Of a stretch of 64,000 nt of DNA, positions 23,928 to 35,305 are shown piece after piece. Location of the stretch: positions 29,587,318 to 29,651,317 of the forward strand of contig OY986436.1 in assembly GCA_963920525.1 (NCBI GenBank), written 5' to 3'. Within the stretch, counting starts at the first letter, position 1, and each line of letters starts with the position of its first letter. The stretch comes from Dichetophora obliterata. Its lineage: Eukaryota > Arthropoda > Insecta > Diptera > Sciomyzidae. A program made the translations under genes and the position numbers. The notes beneath the pieces were generated by a model that was not told where the DNA came from, did not search any database, and worked only from the letters and a program-made list of their open reading frames with translations.

Positions 23928-25741
23928 CTAGCTGAAACCCGGCGCGTTGCTGCCTCTCTCCCTAGTCAAACACCCATAAAATGTTATCAGTTAAACAGCA
24001 TATCTAAATTCAGGTAGAATACTGAATTCCGAGACTGTGCGACCTATATCCACAAAGCTATTCGATATAACAAATTTGGGTTGTATAGGAAGTGCCACGA
24101 CTTCTTGATCACCGCTCATAGAATGTAATCAATTAAACTGCATGTGTACATGGAGGTTGAATACCGAATTCCAAAACTGTGCGACATATAACTACAAAAC
24201 TATTTGGGTTGTATGGGAGGTACCACTGCCCTTTTCCTTACGCCCTTTAACCAATGAAACTGCATGTGTAAATTGAGGTCGAATACTGAGTTCCGAGGCT
24301 GAGTTACCTATAACTCCAAAGCTATTCGATATCGCAAATTTGGGTTAAATTGGAGGTGTCACGCCCCCCGGACAAACTCTAAAAAGTTTTATCAGTAAAA
24401 TCTGCAAGCGTAAATTTTGGTCGAATACTGAGTTCCGACGCTGTGAGACCTTGAACTCCAAAGCTATTCGATATCACAAATTTTCGTTGCATGGGAGGTG
24501 CTACTCCCCCTTGATAAACGCTCATAAAATGTAATCAATGAAACTGCATGTGTACATTGAGGTCCAATACTGAATTCCAAAGTTGTGAGACCTATATCCT
24601 CAAAGCTATTTGATAGCTCTAATTTGGGTTAAATAGGAGGTTTCACTCCCCCTTGTCGATATCACAAATTTTCGTTGTATGGGAGGTGCCACTCCCCCTT
24701 GATCAACGCTCATAAAATGTAATTAATGAAAATGCATGCATAAATTGGGGCCGAATACTGAATTCTGACGTTGATATTTGATATCGCAAATTTACGTTAT
24801 ATGGGAGGTGCCACGCCTCTCTTACCAATGAACATAAAATTGAATCAATGAAACTGCATGTGTACATTGAGGTCGAATACTGAATTCCGGCGTTGTGCGA
24901 CCTATAACTCCAAAGATATTTGATAGCACAAAGTTGGGTTGCATGGGAAGTGCCACTCCCCTTTGCCCTACGCTCATAAAATGTAGAGGAATGAAAGTGC
25001 ATGCATAAATGTAGGTCGAATACCGAATTCTTACGCTGTCAACCTATAACTTCAAAGCAATTCGATATCGCAAATTTGGGTTGTAAGGGAGATGTCACGC
25101 CTCCCTGTCCAACGCCCATAAAATAAAACCATTGAAACTGCATGTGTAAATTGAGGTCAAAAACTGAATTCCATAGCTGAATTCCTATAACTTCAAAGCT
25201 ATTCGATATCACAAATTTGGGTTGTCCCCCTCCCCCTTGTCCACTCCCATAAAATTTCATCACTGAAACGGTACGTCTAAATTGTGGTCGAATACCGAAT
25301 TTCTAAACTGTGCGACCCCTAACTCTAAAGCTATTCGATAACAACAATTTTTTATATATATGTGGGAGGTAAAAGGGGTGTGGCATTTTCTCTTAAACCA
25401 TCTCGTACTCAAAGCAAAGCGTACTTACAAAATTTGAGCTCAATCGGGCCAATAGTTTCGAAGTATTTTGATATTTTCTTAAAAGTAAGCGTAGATGAAG
25501 TGTGACCACGCCCATTTTTATCAAAGTTAATGATAGTTATCATACGAACTTATTTACCAAATTTTAATTTAATACGACCAAAACCGTCTTAAATACAGCA
25601 TTTTTATTGATTTGTGGGCGACAAAAGGGGGTGTGGCATTCTATTTTTCCTAAGCCAGTAGAAAGAAGTATCCAATTTGGTTCAGTCGTTTTCAAGTTTT
25701 AAGCATCCGAACAAATCACGATTCATTTTTATATATACAGA
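23928..25741 (-). mobile_element. Helitron-like element A (1814 bp)
   Basis: Read on the minus strand it starts TCTGTATATATAAAAATG at 25741 and ends CAGCTAG at 23928. It is preceded by A (25742) and followed by T (23927), the usual A/T insertion site of Helitrons. Most of the body (about 23960-25330) is a tandem array of roughly 145-bp units, each with ATAAAATGTAATCAATGAAA, CTGCATGTGTA, GAATACTGAATTCC and CTATTCGATATCGCAAATTT. About ten units are present. No helicase coding is seen, so it is non-autonomous. The hairpin expected before CTAG is weak, so assignment rests on termini and flanks. Confidence 0.7.
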
Positions 25742-25742
25742 T

Positions 25743-25887
25743 TAGGGCGGGTCAAATTCTGGCTCAGCGAAATTCGTAAAATACATGTAATTTCAAGACT
25801 TTTTCTCCACTACAGCATATACAAATTCTGAAAAAAAGCTGTGCGGACTTTCGTAAATAGATTCATACACATACATTCATACATTCA
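25743..25887. repeat. Segment B, inverted relative to 29231-29398
   Basis: Begins TTAGGGCGGGTCAAATTCTGG and includes GCTGTGCGGACTTTCGTAAA. The same sequence in reverse orientation is at 29245-29398, where an extra ~25 bp lies next to the GGGTCAA edge. It sits between element A and element C1. Its nature is unknown. Confidence 0.75.
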
Positions 25888-26384
25888 TCTATATATATAA
25901 AAATGGATGTATGTATGTGGGTATGTGGGTATGTGGGTATGTGGGTGGGTATGTGGGTGGGTATGTGGCTATATCACGTATAGACTCCAAAATCGCTGAA
26001 CCGATCTTTATGAAATTTTCAGGGAAAATAAAGCCACATCTTGAGAGTGTTCCTGTGAGGTTTCGTAACGATTGGAGAAGGGGGCGTGGTACCTCCCATA
26101 CAAGCCAAATTTGCTCCATCGATCACAAACAAAAAAAAAAGAAAAATATCTCACGGTTTCAATCGTAAAAAACTAAGATTTGGGGATTTTGTTCAGATGG
26201 TTACTGTCGGTAACTGTACAAAAAATGGGCGTGGTCGTTATATAAATACGCCCACTTTTTCGAAATCATGGAAATTCCGGAGTTCTGCACATTTTTACAG
26301 TGAAACTTGCTCTTTAGGTGCTCCAAGAGACGAACACAATTTATAAATGTTTTCACGCCCACTTTTAACGCCCACAAATCAATA
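25888..26384 (+). mobile_element. Helitron-like element C1, 5' part
   Basis: Starts TCTATATATATAAAAATGG after an A. A TATGTGGG microsatellite follows (25905-25970), then AACCGATCTTTATGAAATTT and GGGGGCGTGGTACCTCCCAT. An inverted copy lies at 30644-31162. No CTAG end is present before the next element begins at 26385, in the context CAAATCAATA/TCTATATA. Confidence 0.65.
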
Positions 26385-27840
26385 TCTATATATATATAAA
26401 GCAAAACGATGTGTGTCTGGCTGTGTGATGTCTATAGACTCCAAAACTACTAAACCGATTGACCTGAAATTTTAGCAGTCGATTTGTTTCAGGTACGAGA
26501 TGGTTGAGGAAAAAAATTTGCCACACCCCCCTTTTACCGCCCCCAAATCAATAAAAATGTTATATTTCAGTCGGTTTGGGTCGTATATGGCTAAAATTTT
26601 GTAATTTAGTATGTACGGTTACTGTCGACAACTGTCCTAAAAATGGGTTTCCACGCCCCCTTTTACCGCCCACAAATAAATGAAAATGGTTTATTTCAGA
26701 CGGTTTTGGTCGTATAAGACTTAAATTTGTTACTTTGGTTTGTGAAGTTACTGACAGTAACTGTACGAAAAATTGGTTTCCACGCCCCCTTTTGCGCCCA
26801 CAAATCAGTAAAAATGCTATATTTCATGCAGTTTTGGCCGTATGAGACTAACATATGATACTTAAGTTTGTATGGTTACTTTCGGCAATTGTACTAAAAA
26901 AGGGCGTCAGCGCTATATAGCCACACCCACTTTTTAAGAAACCATCAAAATTGACTACTGGGTCGATTGAGCTAAAATGTTGCCTTAGTTTGTACGGTTA
27001 CTGTTAGCAACTGTACTAAAAATTGGTCTCCACGCCCCCCTTTTACCGCCCACAAACCAATGAAAACGTTTTATTTCAACGGTTTGGGTCGTATTAGACA
27101 AAAATTTTGTAATTCAGTACATATGGTTACTCTCGGCAAGTGCACTAAAAATAGGCCTGCCCTACTTTAGTTAAACTCACTTTTCGGGGAGTTAGCGTCC
27201 AGTGAAGTAAAGTGCGCCAGGCTTAACCTAAATTGAGCTGAAATTTGGGCAGTCGATTTGTTTCGATTACGAGATGGCTCAAGGGAAACATTTTACCGCA
27301 CCCCTTTTTACCGCTTGCAAAACAACAAAAATGCTATATTTCGCACGGTTTTGATCGTATTAGACTAAAATGTGGTTATTTAGTGCACATGGCTACTTTC
27401 GGCAGCTGTACTGAAAATGGTGAATATATTTGACATTTCTTGACATTTTTGTGTATAGCAGTAAGGCGGTCTGTGGCAGAACAACGTTTGCCGATGAGAT
27501 AGATTGTTCCTGTGAGTTTTGGTAACGTTTGAACGAGGGGGCGTGGTTCCTCCCATACAAGCCAAATTTGCGCTATCGACCACAAACCAAATAAGGGATA
27601 TATATCAGACGGTTTCGATCATAAAAACTAAGATATAATCATTTTGTTCAGATGGTAACTGTCAGTAACTGTACAAAAATAACTTTTTCGTCTCAATATA
27701 TATACGCTCACTTTTTCGAAATCATGGCAATTCCGGAGTTCTACACATTTTTATACTGAAACTTGCTGTGTAGGTGCTCCAAGAGGCAATCACGATACAT
27801 AAATGTTTTCACGCCCACTTTTAGCGCCCACAAATCAATA
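26385..27840 (+). mobile_element. Helitron-like element C2, 5' part and body
   Basis: Starts TCTATATATATATAAAGC after an A, then AAACGATGTGTGTCTGG and CTATAGACTCCAAAACTAC. The body repeats a motif set of GGTTACTGTCGGCAACTGTA, CCACGCCCCCTTTTACCGCC and CACAAATCAATAAAAATG about six times. It ends in CAAATCAATA directly against the TC end of A'. An inverted copy is at 29399-30643. No coding. Confidence 0.65.
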
Positions 27841-29229
27841 TCTGTACATATAAAAATGAATCGTGATTTGTTCGGATGCTTAAAACTTGAAAACGACTAG
27901 ACCAAATAGGATACTTCCTTCTGCTGGTTTGTTCGTAACTGCTACGCAAAGGTTTAGGAAAAAAGTAATGCCACACCCCTTTTATCGCCCACAAATCAAT
28001 AAAAATGCTATATTTAAGAAGGTTTTGGTCGTATTAAATTAAAATTTGGTAAATAAGTTCTTATGATGACTGTCACTAACTTTAATAAAAACGGGCGTTG
28101 TCACACTTCATCTACGCCTACTTTTGGAAATATCACAATACTCCGAAACTATTGGTCCGATTGAGCTCAAATTTTGTAAGTGGCTTTGCTTTGAGTACGA
28201 GATGGTTTAAGAAGAAATGCCACACCTTCTTTTACCTCCCATTAATATAAAAACAATTTGTGTTATCGAATAGCGTTATGGGTTGCACAGCTTAGAAATT
28301 CGGTATTCGACCACAATTTAGACGTACCGTTTCAGTGATGAAATTTTATGGGAGTTGGACAAGGGGGAGGGGCACCTCTCATACAACCCAAATTGGTGAT
28401 ATCGAATAGCTTTGAATTTATAGGAATTCAGCTTTGGAATTCAGTTTTTGACCTCAATTTACACATGCAGTTTTAATGATTTTTTTTTATGGGCGTTGGA
28501 CAGGGAGACCTGACATCTCCCTTACATCCCAAATTTGCAATATCGAATTGCTTTGAAGTTATAGGTTGACAGCGTAAGAAATCGGTATTCGACCTAAATT
28601 TATACATGCACTTTCATTTCTTACATTTTATGGGCGTAGGGAAAAGGGGAGTGACACTTCCCATACAACCCAACTTTGTGCTATCAAATAGCTTTGGAGT
28701 TATAGGTCGCACAGCATCGGAATTCAGTATTTGACCGATAAAATTTACTGATAAAATTTTTAGAGTTTGTCGGGGGGTGTGGCACCTCCAACTTAACCCA
28801 AATTTGCGATATCGACTAGCTTTGGAGTTATAGGTCAGCCTCGGAATTCAGTATTTGACCTCAATTTACACATGCAGTTTCATTGGTAAAATTTTATGGG
28901 CGTAGGGAAAAGGGGAGTGGCACCTCCCATACAACCCAAATTTGTGTTATCGAATGTATTTGGAGTTATATGTCGCACAGTTTTGGTATTCGGTATTCGA
29001 CCTCCATGTACACATACAGTTTAATTGATTACATTCTATGAGGGGTGATCAAGAGGGCGTGGCACTTCCTATACAACCCAAAATTGTTATATCGAATAGC
29101 TTTGTGGATATAGGTCGCACAGTCTCGGAATTCAGTATTTGACCTCAATTTAGACATGCTGTTTAACTGATAACATTTTATGGGCGTTTGAATAGGGAGA
29201 GTGGCAGCATCGCGCCGGGTTTTAGCTAG
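27841..29229 (+). mobile_element. Helitron-like element A' (1389 bp), inverted copy of A
   Basis: Starts TCTGTACATATAAAAATG after A (27840) and ends TTTTAGCTAG at 29229 before T (29230), so both termini and the A/T target are intact. It matches A (23928-25741) in reverse orientation. It has only about seven of the ~145-bp internal units against about ten in A, which explains the 425-bp length difference. No coding. Confidence 0.72.
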
Positions 29230-29230
29230 T

Positions 29231-29398
29231 ATTTTATAATTGAGAACAAAATCTATTTACGAAAGTCCGCACAGCTTTTTTTCAGAATTTGTATATGCTG
29301 TAGTGGAGAAAAAGTCTTGAAATTACATGTATTTTACGAATATCGCTGAGCCAGACCACCAAAAAATTCGTCCATACAAATTGACCCGCCCTAATACA
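29231..29398. repeat. Segment B', inverted copy of B
   Basis: Contains TTTACGAAAGTCCGCACAGC and ends GACCCGCCCTAATACAG. Inverted match to 25743-25870. Here it lies outside the CTAG end of A', whereas B lies inside the TC end of A, so the two arms are not a simple palindrome. Confidence 0.75.
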
Positions 29399-30643
29399 GG
29401 TATTGATTTTTGGGCGGTAAAAGTGGGCTTGAAAACATTAATGTATCGTGACTGCCTCTTGGAGCACCTACACAGCAAGTTTTACTATAAAAAACACCGG
29501 AATTGCCATGATTTCGAAAAAGTAGGCGTATGTATATTGCGACCACGCACATTTTTTGTACAGTTACTGACAGTAACCATCTGAACAAAATTACTAAATC
29601 TTAGTTTTTTACGATCGAAACCGTCTGATATATATCCTTTATTTGGTTTGTGGTCGATAGCGCAAATTTGGCTTGTATGGGAGGTACCACGCCCCCTCGT
29701 CCAAACGTTACCAAACCTCGCAGGAACACTCACTCTCCTCGGCAGACGTTGTTCTGCCATAGACCGCCTTACTGACATATACGAAAATGTCGAATAGCTG
29801 CCGAAAGTAACCATATGAACTAAATAACCAAATTTTAGTCTAATACGATCAAAACCGTGCGAAATATAACATTTTTGTTGTTTTGCAAGCGGTAAAAAGG
29901 GGTGCTGCAAAATATTTCCCTAGAGCCATCTCGTAATCGAAACAAATCGAATGCCCAAATTTCAGCTCAATTTAGGTTAAGCCTGGCGCACTTTACTTCA
30001 CTCGACGCTAACTCCCCGAAAAGTGAGTTTAACTAAAGTGGGACAGGCCTATTTTTAGTGCATTTGCCGAGAGTAACCATATGATCTGAATTACAAAATT
30101 TTTGTCTAAAACGACCCAAACCGTTGAAATAAAACGTTTTTATTGGTTTGTGGGCTGTAAAAGGGGGCGTGGAAACCAATTTTTAGTTCAGTTGCTGACA
30201 GTAACTGTACAAACTAAGCCAGCATTTTAGCTCAATCGACCCAGTAGTCAATTTTAATGATTTCTCAAAAAGTCGGTGTGGCTATATAGCTTACGCCTTT
30301 TTTTAGTACAGTTGCCGAAAGTAACCATACAAACTTAGGTATCACATGCTAGTCTCATACGGTCAAAACTGCTTGAAATATAGAATTTTTAGTACAGTTG
30401 TCGACAGTAACCGTACATACTAAATTACCAAATTTCAGCCTTATACGACCCAAACCGACTGATATATAACATTTTTATTGATTTGGGGGCAGTAAAAAGG
30501 GGGTGTGGCAAATTTTTTCCAAAACCATCTCGTACCTGAAACAAATCGACTACCAAAATTTCAGGTCAATCGGTTCAGTAGTTTTGGAGTCTATAGACAT
30601 CACACAGCCAAACTCACTTCGTTTTGCTATTTAAATATATAGA
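29399..30643 (-). mobile_element. Helitron-like element C2', inverted copy of C2
   Basis: On the minus strand it starts TCTATATATTTAAATAGC at 30643 after A and runs to about 29399. It carries the same motif set as C2 in the same order, including the unit with CTCCTCGGCAGACGTTG near 29740. No coding content is credible; frames up to 141 codons simply read the repeats. Confidence 0.65.
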
Positions 30644-31162
30644 TATTGATTTGTGGGCGGTAAAAGTGGGCGTGAAAACATTTACATATAGTGACCGCCT
30701 CTTAGATCACCTACACAGCAAGTTTCACTGTAAAAATGTGTAAAACTCCGGAATTGCCATGATTTCGAAAAAGTGGGCGTTTTTATATTACGACCACGCC
30801 CATTTTTCGTACAGTTACCGACAGTAACCATCTGAACAAAATTACCAAATCTTAGTTTTTTACGAATGAAACCGTCTTAATATATCCTTTTTTTGGTTTG
30901 TGATCGATAGCGTTAATTTGGCTTGTATGGGAGGTACCACGCCCCCTCGTCCAATAAATACCAAACCTCACAGGAACACTCTCAAGATGTGGCTCCAGTT
31001 TCCCTGAAAATTTCATAAAGATCGGTTCAGCGGTTTTGGAGTCTATATGTGATATAGCCACATACCCACATACCCACATACCCACATACCCACATACCCA
31101 CATACCCACATACCCACATCCTCACATACCCACATACATACATCCATTTTTATATATATAGA
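30644..31162 (-). mobile_element. Helitron-like element C1', inverted copy of C1
   Basis: On the minus strand it starts TCTATATATATAAAAATGG at 31162 after A. A TATGTGGG microsatellite follows (31060-31140), then ACCGATCTTTATGAAATTTT. It runs into C2' in the same context as C1 into C2. Confidence 0.65.
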
Positions 31163-31577
31163 TAGATAAATGATATTAAATAATTTTTTTTAAAAAATTT
31201 TGTGTCATGCCGAGTATCCTCAGTGAGGAATTACTTAAGAATGGACTAACGAAGTTAAGCGACTTTTTAGCAAAAATTGATAGGAACTTAGCACAGTTGG
31301 AAATAAATTCTATAATTCGAGAAGTAAATAAAATATTTTAGTCGCTAATGCTTAGTTCTTTAATTCCTTAATGTACTTTTACTTTAAGAAATGTTAAGCA
31401 AAAAAATTAAAGATTTGTTGGCCGATTGCGCAATAGGTGGCAAGAGAGCAGCTATTTTTTGCAAACGTTTGAAGATCAAAATGAAAATTGGCTAAATGGT
31501 ATATCTTATTATTAATTTAAATTATTTATATAAATTGGATCGTATCTTATCTGATGAGAGAGATTCTGGAGCTAAAA
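31163..31577. other. Spacer with a clean 44-codon open frame
   Basis: 31207-31341 (+) encodes 44 residues starting MPSILSEELLKNGLTKLSDF, with balanced amino-acid use unlike the low-complexity frames around it. A second short frame (31391-31495) begins MLSKKIKDLLADCA. They could be fragments of an exon or of an unrecognised element gene. I do not recognise either. Confidence 0.3.
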
Positions 31578-31579
31578 TA

Positions 31580-32681
31580 CAGGTTGGTAGAAAAGTTCTG
31601 AAAGCGACACCTATGAGCCAGTAGAAGAATTAAAATTAATACGCCATTTTAATATTTCATCTCTCATTTTAGCACAAAAAAATAATTAATTTCGATCTCT
31701 CTATTCATTCTTTGTTTACTAGTCATTTGAAGTTTACATTTCAGATATTTTTTTTTGCAATCGAAAAAAACGAATATTGTGCAGTGATAAAATTCTTTGT
31801 TTTGGAAGATTTATCAGCAACGGAAATTCATACAAAACTTTTGAAAGTGTTAAAAGAATCTGCTCCTTTATTTCCAACTGTGCACCGATGGCTTTTAGAG
31901 TTTAAAAGTGGTCGTACAAGCGTTAAAGATGAACCACGTAGTGGACGTCCAAAAAGTGCAACAACACCAAAAATCTTTGAGAAAGTGTATGCAATTGTTT
32001 GCGAAGATCCAAGTTTGACTAAGCGTGAAATTGCTTATACCATTGGCATATCAGACGAACGAGTACTCCATATTTTACACGAAGAATTGCATATGAAAAA
32101 GGTCTTCGGGAAGTTAGAGCCGCATTCGTTAACAATTCAACAAAAACTGAATCGAAAACAAATTTTTCAGGATAATTTGGATCGTTTTAAGCAGAATAAA
32201 ACAGATTTTGTGCATCGTTTTATAACTATGGATGAGACTTGGATCTACTACCATGGTCCTAAACTGAAACAAGAACGATTACTGTGGACAAAAGCTGGTT
32301 TTTCAGCTCCAAAACAGGTGAAGTCAGAAAGATCAGCAAAAAAGGTTATGTCATCAGTTTTTTGGGATGCAAAAGGGATTTTGTTGATTGATTATCTCGA
32401 AGAAGGCAAAACAATTAACTCCAAATATTATTGTAACCTTTTGAATCAGCTAAATGAGAAAACTCGTGAGAAAAAACCAGCTTTACTGAAGAAAAAAAAA
32501 TAATTTTTCATCAAGACAATGCACGTGTTCACACAAGTGTTTTGACGATGGCTAAATTAAACGAATTCAAGTACAGCTTGCTTCAACACCCACCGTATTC
32601 ACCAGATTTGGCTCAGGAAAAAATATTCTTTAAAAATTCATATTAATTCATTTTTGCTTTCAATACTTTTCAACCAACCTG
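31580..32681 (+). mobile_element. mariner transposon (1102 bp) with TA duplication
   Basis: TA at 31578-31579 and 32682-32683 flank ends CAGGTTGGTAGAAAAGTTCT and, read inward from the right, CAGGTTGGTTGAAAAGTATT, about 28-bp terminal repeats. It encloses a mariner transposase reading frame. The element is shorter than a typical 1.3-kb mariner because of a deletion at the 3' end of the gene. Confidence 0.95.
31760..32620 (+). pseudogene. mariner transposase pseudogene
   Basis: Codons from 31760 align with the N-terminus of mariner transposases. The expected start Met is replaced by ATC (I-E-K-N-E-Y-C-A-V-I-K-F); an upstream ATG at 31712 only extends the frame. Helix-turn-helix segments, EPRSGRPKSATTP and MDETW (first catalytic Asp at 32231-32233) are present. 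A one-base length change in the A run near 32492-32500 stops the frame after LLKKKK. The second catalytic Asp (HQDNARVHTS, 32515) is in another frame. Sequence breaks after PPYSPDLAQ, removing the third Asp of the DD34D triad and the C-terminus. Inactive. Confidence 0.93.
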
Positions 32682-32735
32682 TATATTGAACTTGAAAAAT
32701 AAGGGACGGTCTCATATACTAGCTGCTGCTACATA

Positions 32736-32819
32736 TCTATACTATTATATAAAATTTAAGTGCAACTTTAATATTACCACTCTAAAAGTACTGTGCCGCG
32801 AACCACAGTGGCCTGCTAG
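32736..32819 (+). mobile_element. 84-bp minimal Helitron
   Basis: Starts TCTATACTATTATATAAA after A (32735) and ends GGCCTGCTAG before T (32820). A 6-bp stem ACTGTG (32790-32795) / CACAGT (32804-32809) lies six bases before CTAG, as expected for a Helitron 3' hairpin. There is almost nothing between the two ends. Confidence 0.78.
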
Positions 32820-33710
32820 TACATGTATAATGTGACGTGACTTAATAACTAATTGATTCTCTAATTTATTTAATGTTTTGTTATACGTTTTATATTGCAA
32901 TTAAAAAATTTTATGAATAAGTTAATGAAATAATGTATACTGTGTGCTGTGCTATGATGTGCTGTCATATATTCTTCATGTAATCCTAGCGCAAATTGCT
33001 AAAAAATATTATTTTGTCTTAATCATATTTCTTCAGGTACTTTTACGGTTGATTTACCTGAAATAAGCGAAGCTGGATCTTCAAAAAGAATTTCTGTTGG
33101 TAGACCTGAAAAATAATTAACTAGCTGTTCTAACCGTGCTAAGCGGTGTGAAACAGAAATTAAAAGACAAGAATATTCTGTTGAGCAGTGACGAATGGCT
33201 GTTGGAGGATTAACCCATTTTGTGCCAAGCTGCAATAATTTTTTAATGTCTTATTAAAAATGACTTTTCTAGGGTAATTAGGCTCCCCTAAACTCAAATC
33301 CGTTGTCAGAATTTTGCTATCGCCTATAGTTTCGTCGATATCGGCTGTTCAAAAAGTCGAACAATGGCCACTTCTTGAATTTTTCTTTTAGCTTTTACAC
33401 ACAAAGTGGATATATATAAGATATAATTACTAAAAATTAGACAAAAATTGACTAGAACAAAATTTATTTATTTAGCACTTATTGTGCTGGTTTTTTTTTA
33501 AATTGGTTACACATTATACATATTTTACTTTTTTTACATTACAGCATTACTGTTCACATATTGTACGTAAATAGCATATTTACATATTTTTAACTGTATA
33601 CAGCTTATCTTATTGTACTGGATTTTTTTGAAGCTTTACGTTACCATTTGCGGTGGGTGGCTAAGCACTTCTTGAGGTGCAAGTGCACTTGGCACTTATT
33701 GCACATTCTT
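32820..33710. other. AT-rich spacer
   Basis: No recognisable element. A 70-codon minus-strand frame at 33023-33235 has ordinary amino-acid composition (contains LLISVSHRLARLEQL) but resembles no family I know. Confidence 0.4.
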
Positions 33711-33922
33711 ATGCTTGGTTTTCACTGTGTCATTTTTTTGACGACACAAAAGTTTATGATTTGAAATATCACCTAAATAAAACTCTAGATCATTTTCTGC
33801 GTAGCTCCATTTAAAAATTTATTTCCAAAATTGCCAAAGTTAGAAAAATGACAACATGTTGTTATTTTCAATTTGATTGACAACAAATGAAAACTGATAA
33901 TGACATAGTGAAAACCAAGCAT
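33711..33922. repeat. 212-bp MITE with 24-bp terminal repeats
   Basis: Left end ATGCTTGGTTTTCACTGTGT (33711) and right end, inverted, ATGCTTGGTTTTCACTATGT match over 24 bases with one difference. The interior is AT-rich with CAACATGTTG. The target duplication is not clear. Confidence 0.8.
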
Positions 33923-35060
33923 TAGCGTAAGCTTGTGACATATTTGGCACCTTCTGAAAATTTCTTAGTTCTTGCTTTCAGAGTTTCACAAATCCGACGA
34001 GAAATCCGACGAGCAGAGTGCAAAAGTTACGCTGTAAAATTTTTTTTCATGGCAACACTGGTCGTGAGTTTCTAAAGGTTTTGACATCCCAGTTGGTTGG
34101 GATGAAAACTCGACATGAAAAATAGGACAATGAATAGCAACGTCAGCTGCTGGCCTAATATCAATGCAGTTATGAAAAAATTTAATATTTTTGTAAATAA
34201 TTATAAAAGAAAATAATATTTTATGGATTCCTAATTCTACCTTTATTATAACATACACAATCACATTACCCTGAATTATATGGAACGGAAGGACTGTGAG
34301 TGGTAAGAGCGCAAAACATTCTTGTCGTGTAAAAAAATGCAAATAAATTCATATGCTTTGAACACGACACCACGCAGAAAATTTGTCTGTGCCATGGCTA
34401 CGCCGCTGAATAGTTATAAATCCAGCACAACAGTTCAACGATCATTACCTCAATTTTGTTTTTTGTAAATTTGTGTTTAAAAAAATATATAAATAGTTAA
34501 AAGTTCACTTTTACCTTAAAAATAAGTAATTTTACTTTTTTAGGCATTCTTACTCCCCCCAAATCTCACCCCTTTAAGAGACCACCTAAAAATGACACCC
34601 ACACACAGTTCTAGTGTCTAGCAATACTTCCACATACTAGCAGCTGGCGATCTATCATCGTAAGGACAGCTGTCTATGATTTATTGGCCTCGCAAGGCCC
34701 AGTAGGGTCACTTACTGCCTCTTAGGCAGTCGCACATCCTAGGGTTAAATATATCGGTGTATATAAATTGAATATCTTGTAACGAAGCTGCCGGTCTTCC
34801 GGCTCTATAGCTGAGGTATTCTCAGTCGTGTCCAGAATTCGTCACAAAATAAGAATTTTTGTTTCAGGTTCTTCCAAATAAGGCTTTATTTATAAATGTT
34901 TTAAATTTGATTGCTTAAAATATTTTATAAATGTTTTAGATTCTATTTCTTTAAATATTTTATAAAATACGAAGGCGATGTGGTGAGCAATGCGGCAGTG
35001 ATCGAGGTTGTTGACGTTCGACTCTCGTTCGAAAGTGGGCCTAACCATGTTCTCCCCGGC
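33923..35060. other. Spacer with a possible solitary piggyBac-type end at about 34700-34748
   Basis: At 34733-34746 CATCCTAGGGTTAA resembles a piggyBac terminus next to TTAA. Just inside are small palindromes (ACTGCCTCTTAGGCAGT, GGCCTCGCAAGGCC) as in the MITE at 10240-10516. No left partner is found within the spacer. The 118-codon frame at 33986-34342 is not convincing. Confidence 0.35.
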
Positions 35061-35065
35061 TAGAG

Positions 35066-35305
35066 TGTGTCCCTTGCAATCTGACGATACGCTTATAATC
35101 TATGTGGTCCCTTGCGATCTGACGATGCGCCTAAAAGCTAAGTGGTCCCTTGCGATCTGACGATGCCCCTATAAGCTATCTGGTCCCTTGAGATTTGACG
35201 ATGCGCCTATAAGCTATGTGGTCCCTTGCGATCTGACGATGCGCCTATAAGCTGTGTGGTCCCTTGCGATTTGGCGATGCGCCTATAAGCTATGTGGTCC
35301 CTTTG
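35066..35305. repeat. 38-bp minisatellite, about 6.3 copies
   Basis: GTGGTCCCTTGCGATCTGAC starts units at about 35066 (variant), 35104, 35142, 35180, 35218, 35256 and 35294, a constant 38-bp period. Units also contain GATGCGCCTATAAGCTAT. Differences are single substitutions. No unique spacers, so not a CRISPR array. Confidence 0.95.

Noticed and set aside
25889..26168. Paired frames with Gly-Tyr-Val or Thr-Tyr-Pro repeats
   Set aside because: Translation of the TATGTGGG microsatellite on both strands.
23928..29229. A and A' as the terminal inverted repeats of one 5.3-kb foldback transposon
   Set aside because: Each copy has its own TC...CTAG ends and A/T flanks, and B and C also occur outside A', so separate Helitron-like units explain the pattern better.
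29485..29910. 141-codon minus-strand frame
   Set aside because: Reads through the Helitron-like C2' repeats; its inverted counterpart in C2 has no matching open frame.
33023..33235. 70-codon minus-strand frame with protein-like composition
   Set aside because: No recognisable family and no supporting start, splice or neighbour context; mentioned only in the spacer entry.
35066..35305. Regular 38-bp repeats resembling a CRISPR array
   Set aside because: Repeats are contiguous with no unique spacers and no cas genes; it is a minisatellite in a eukaryote.
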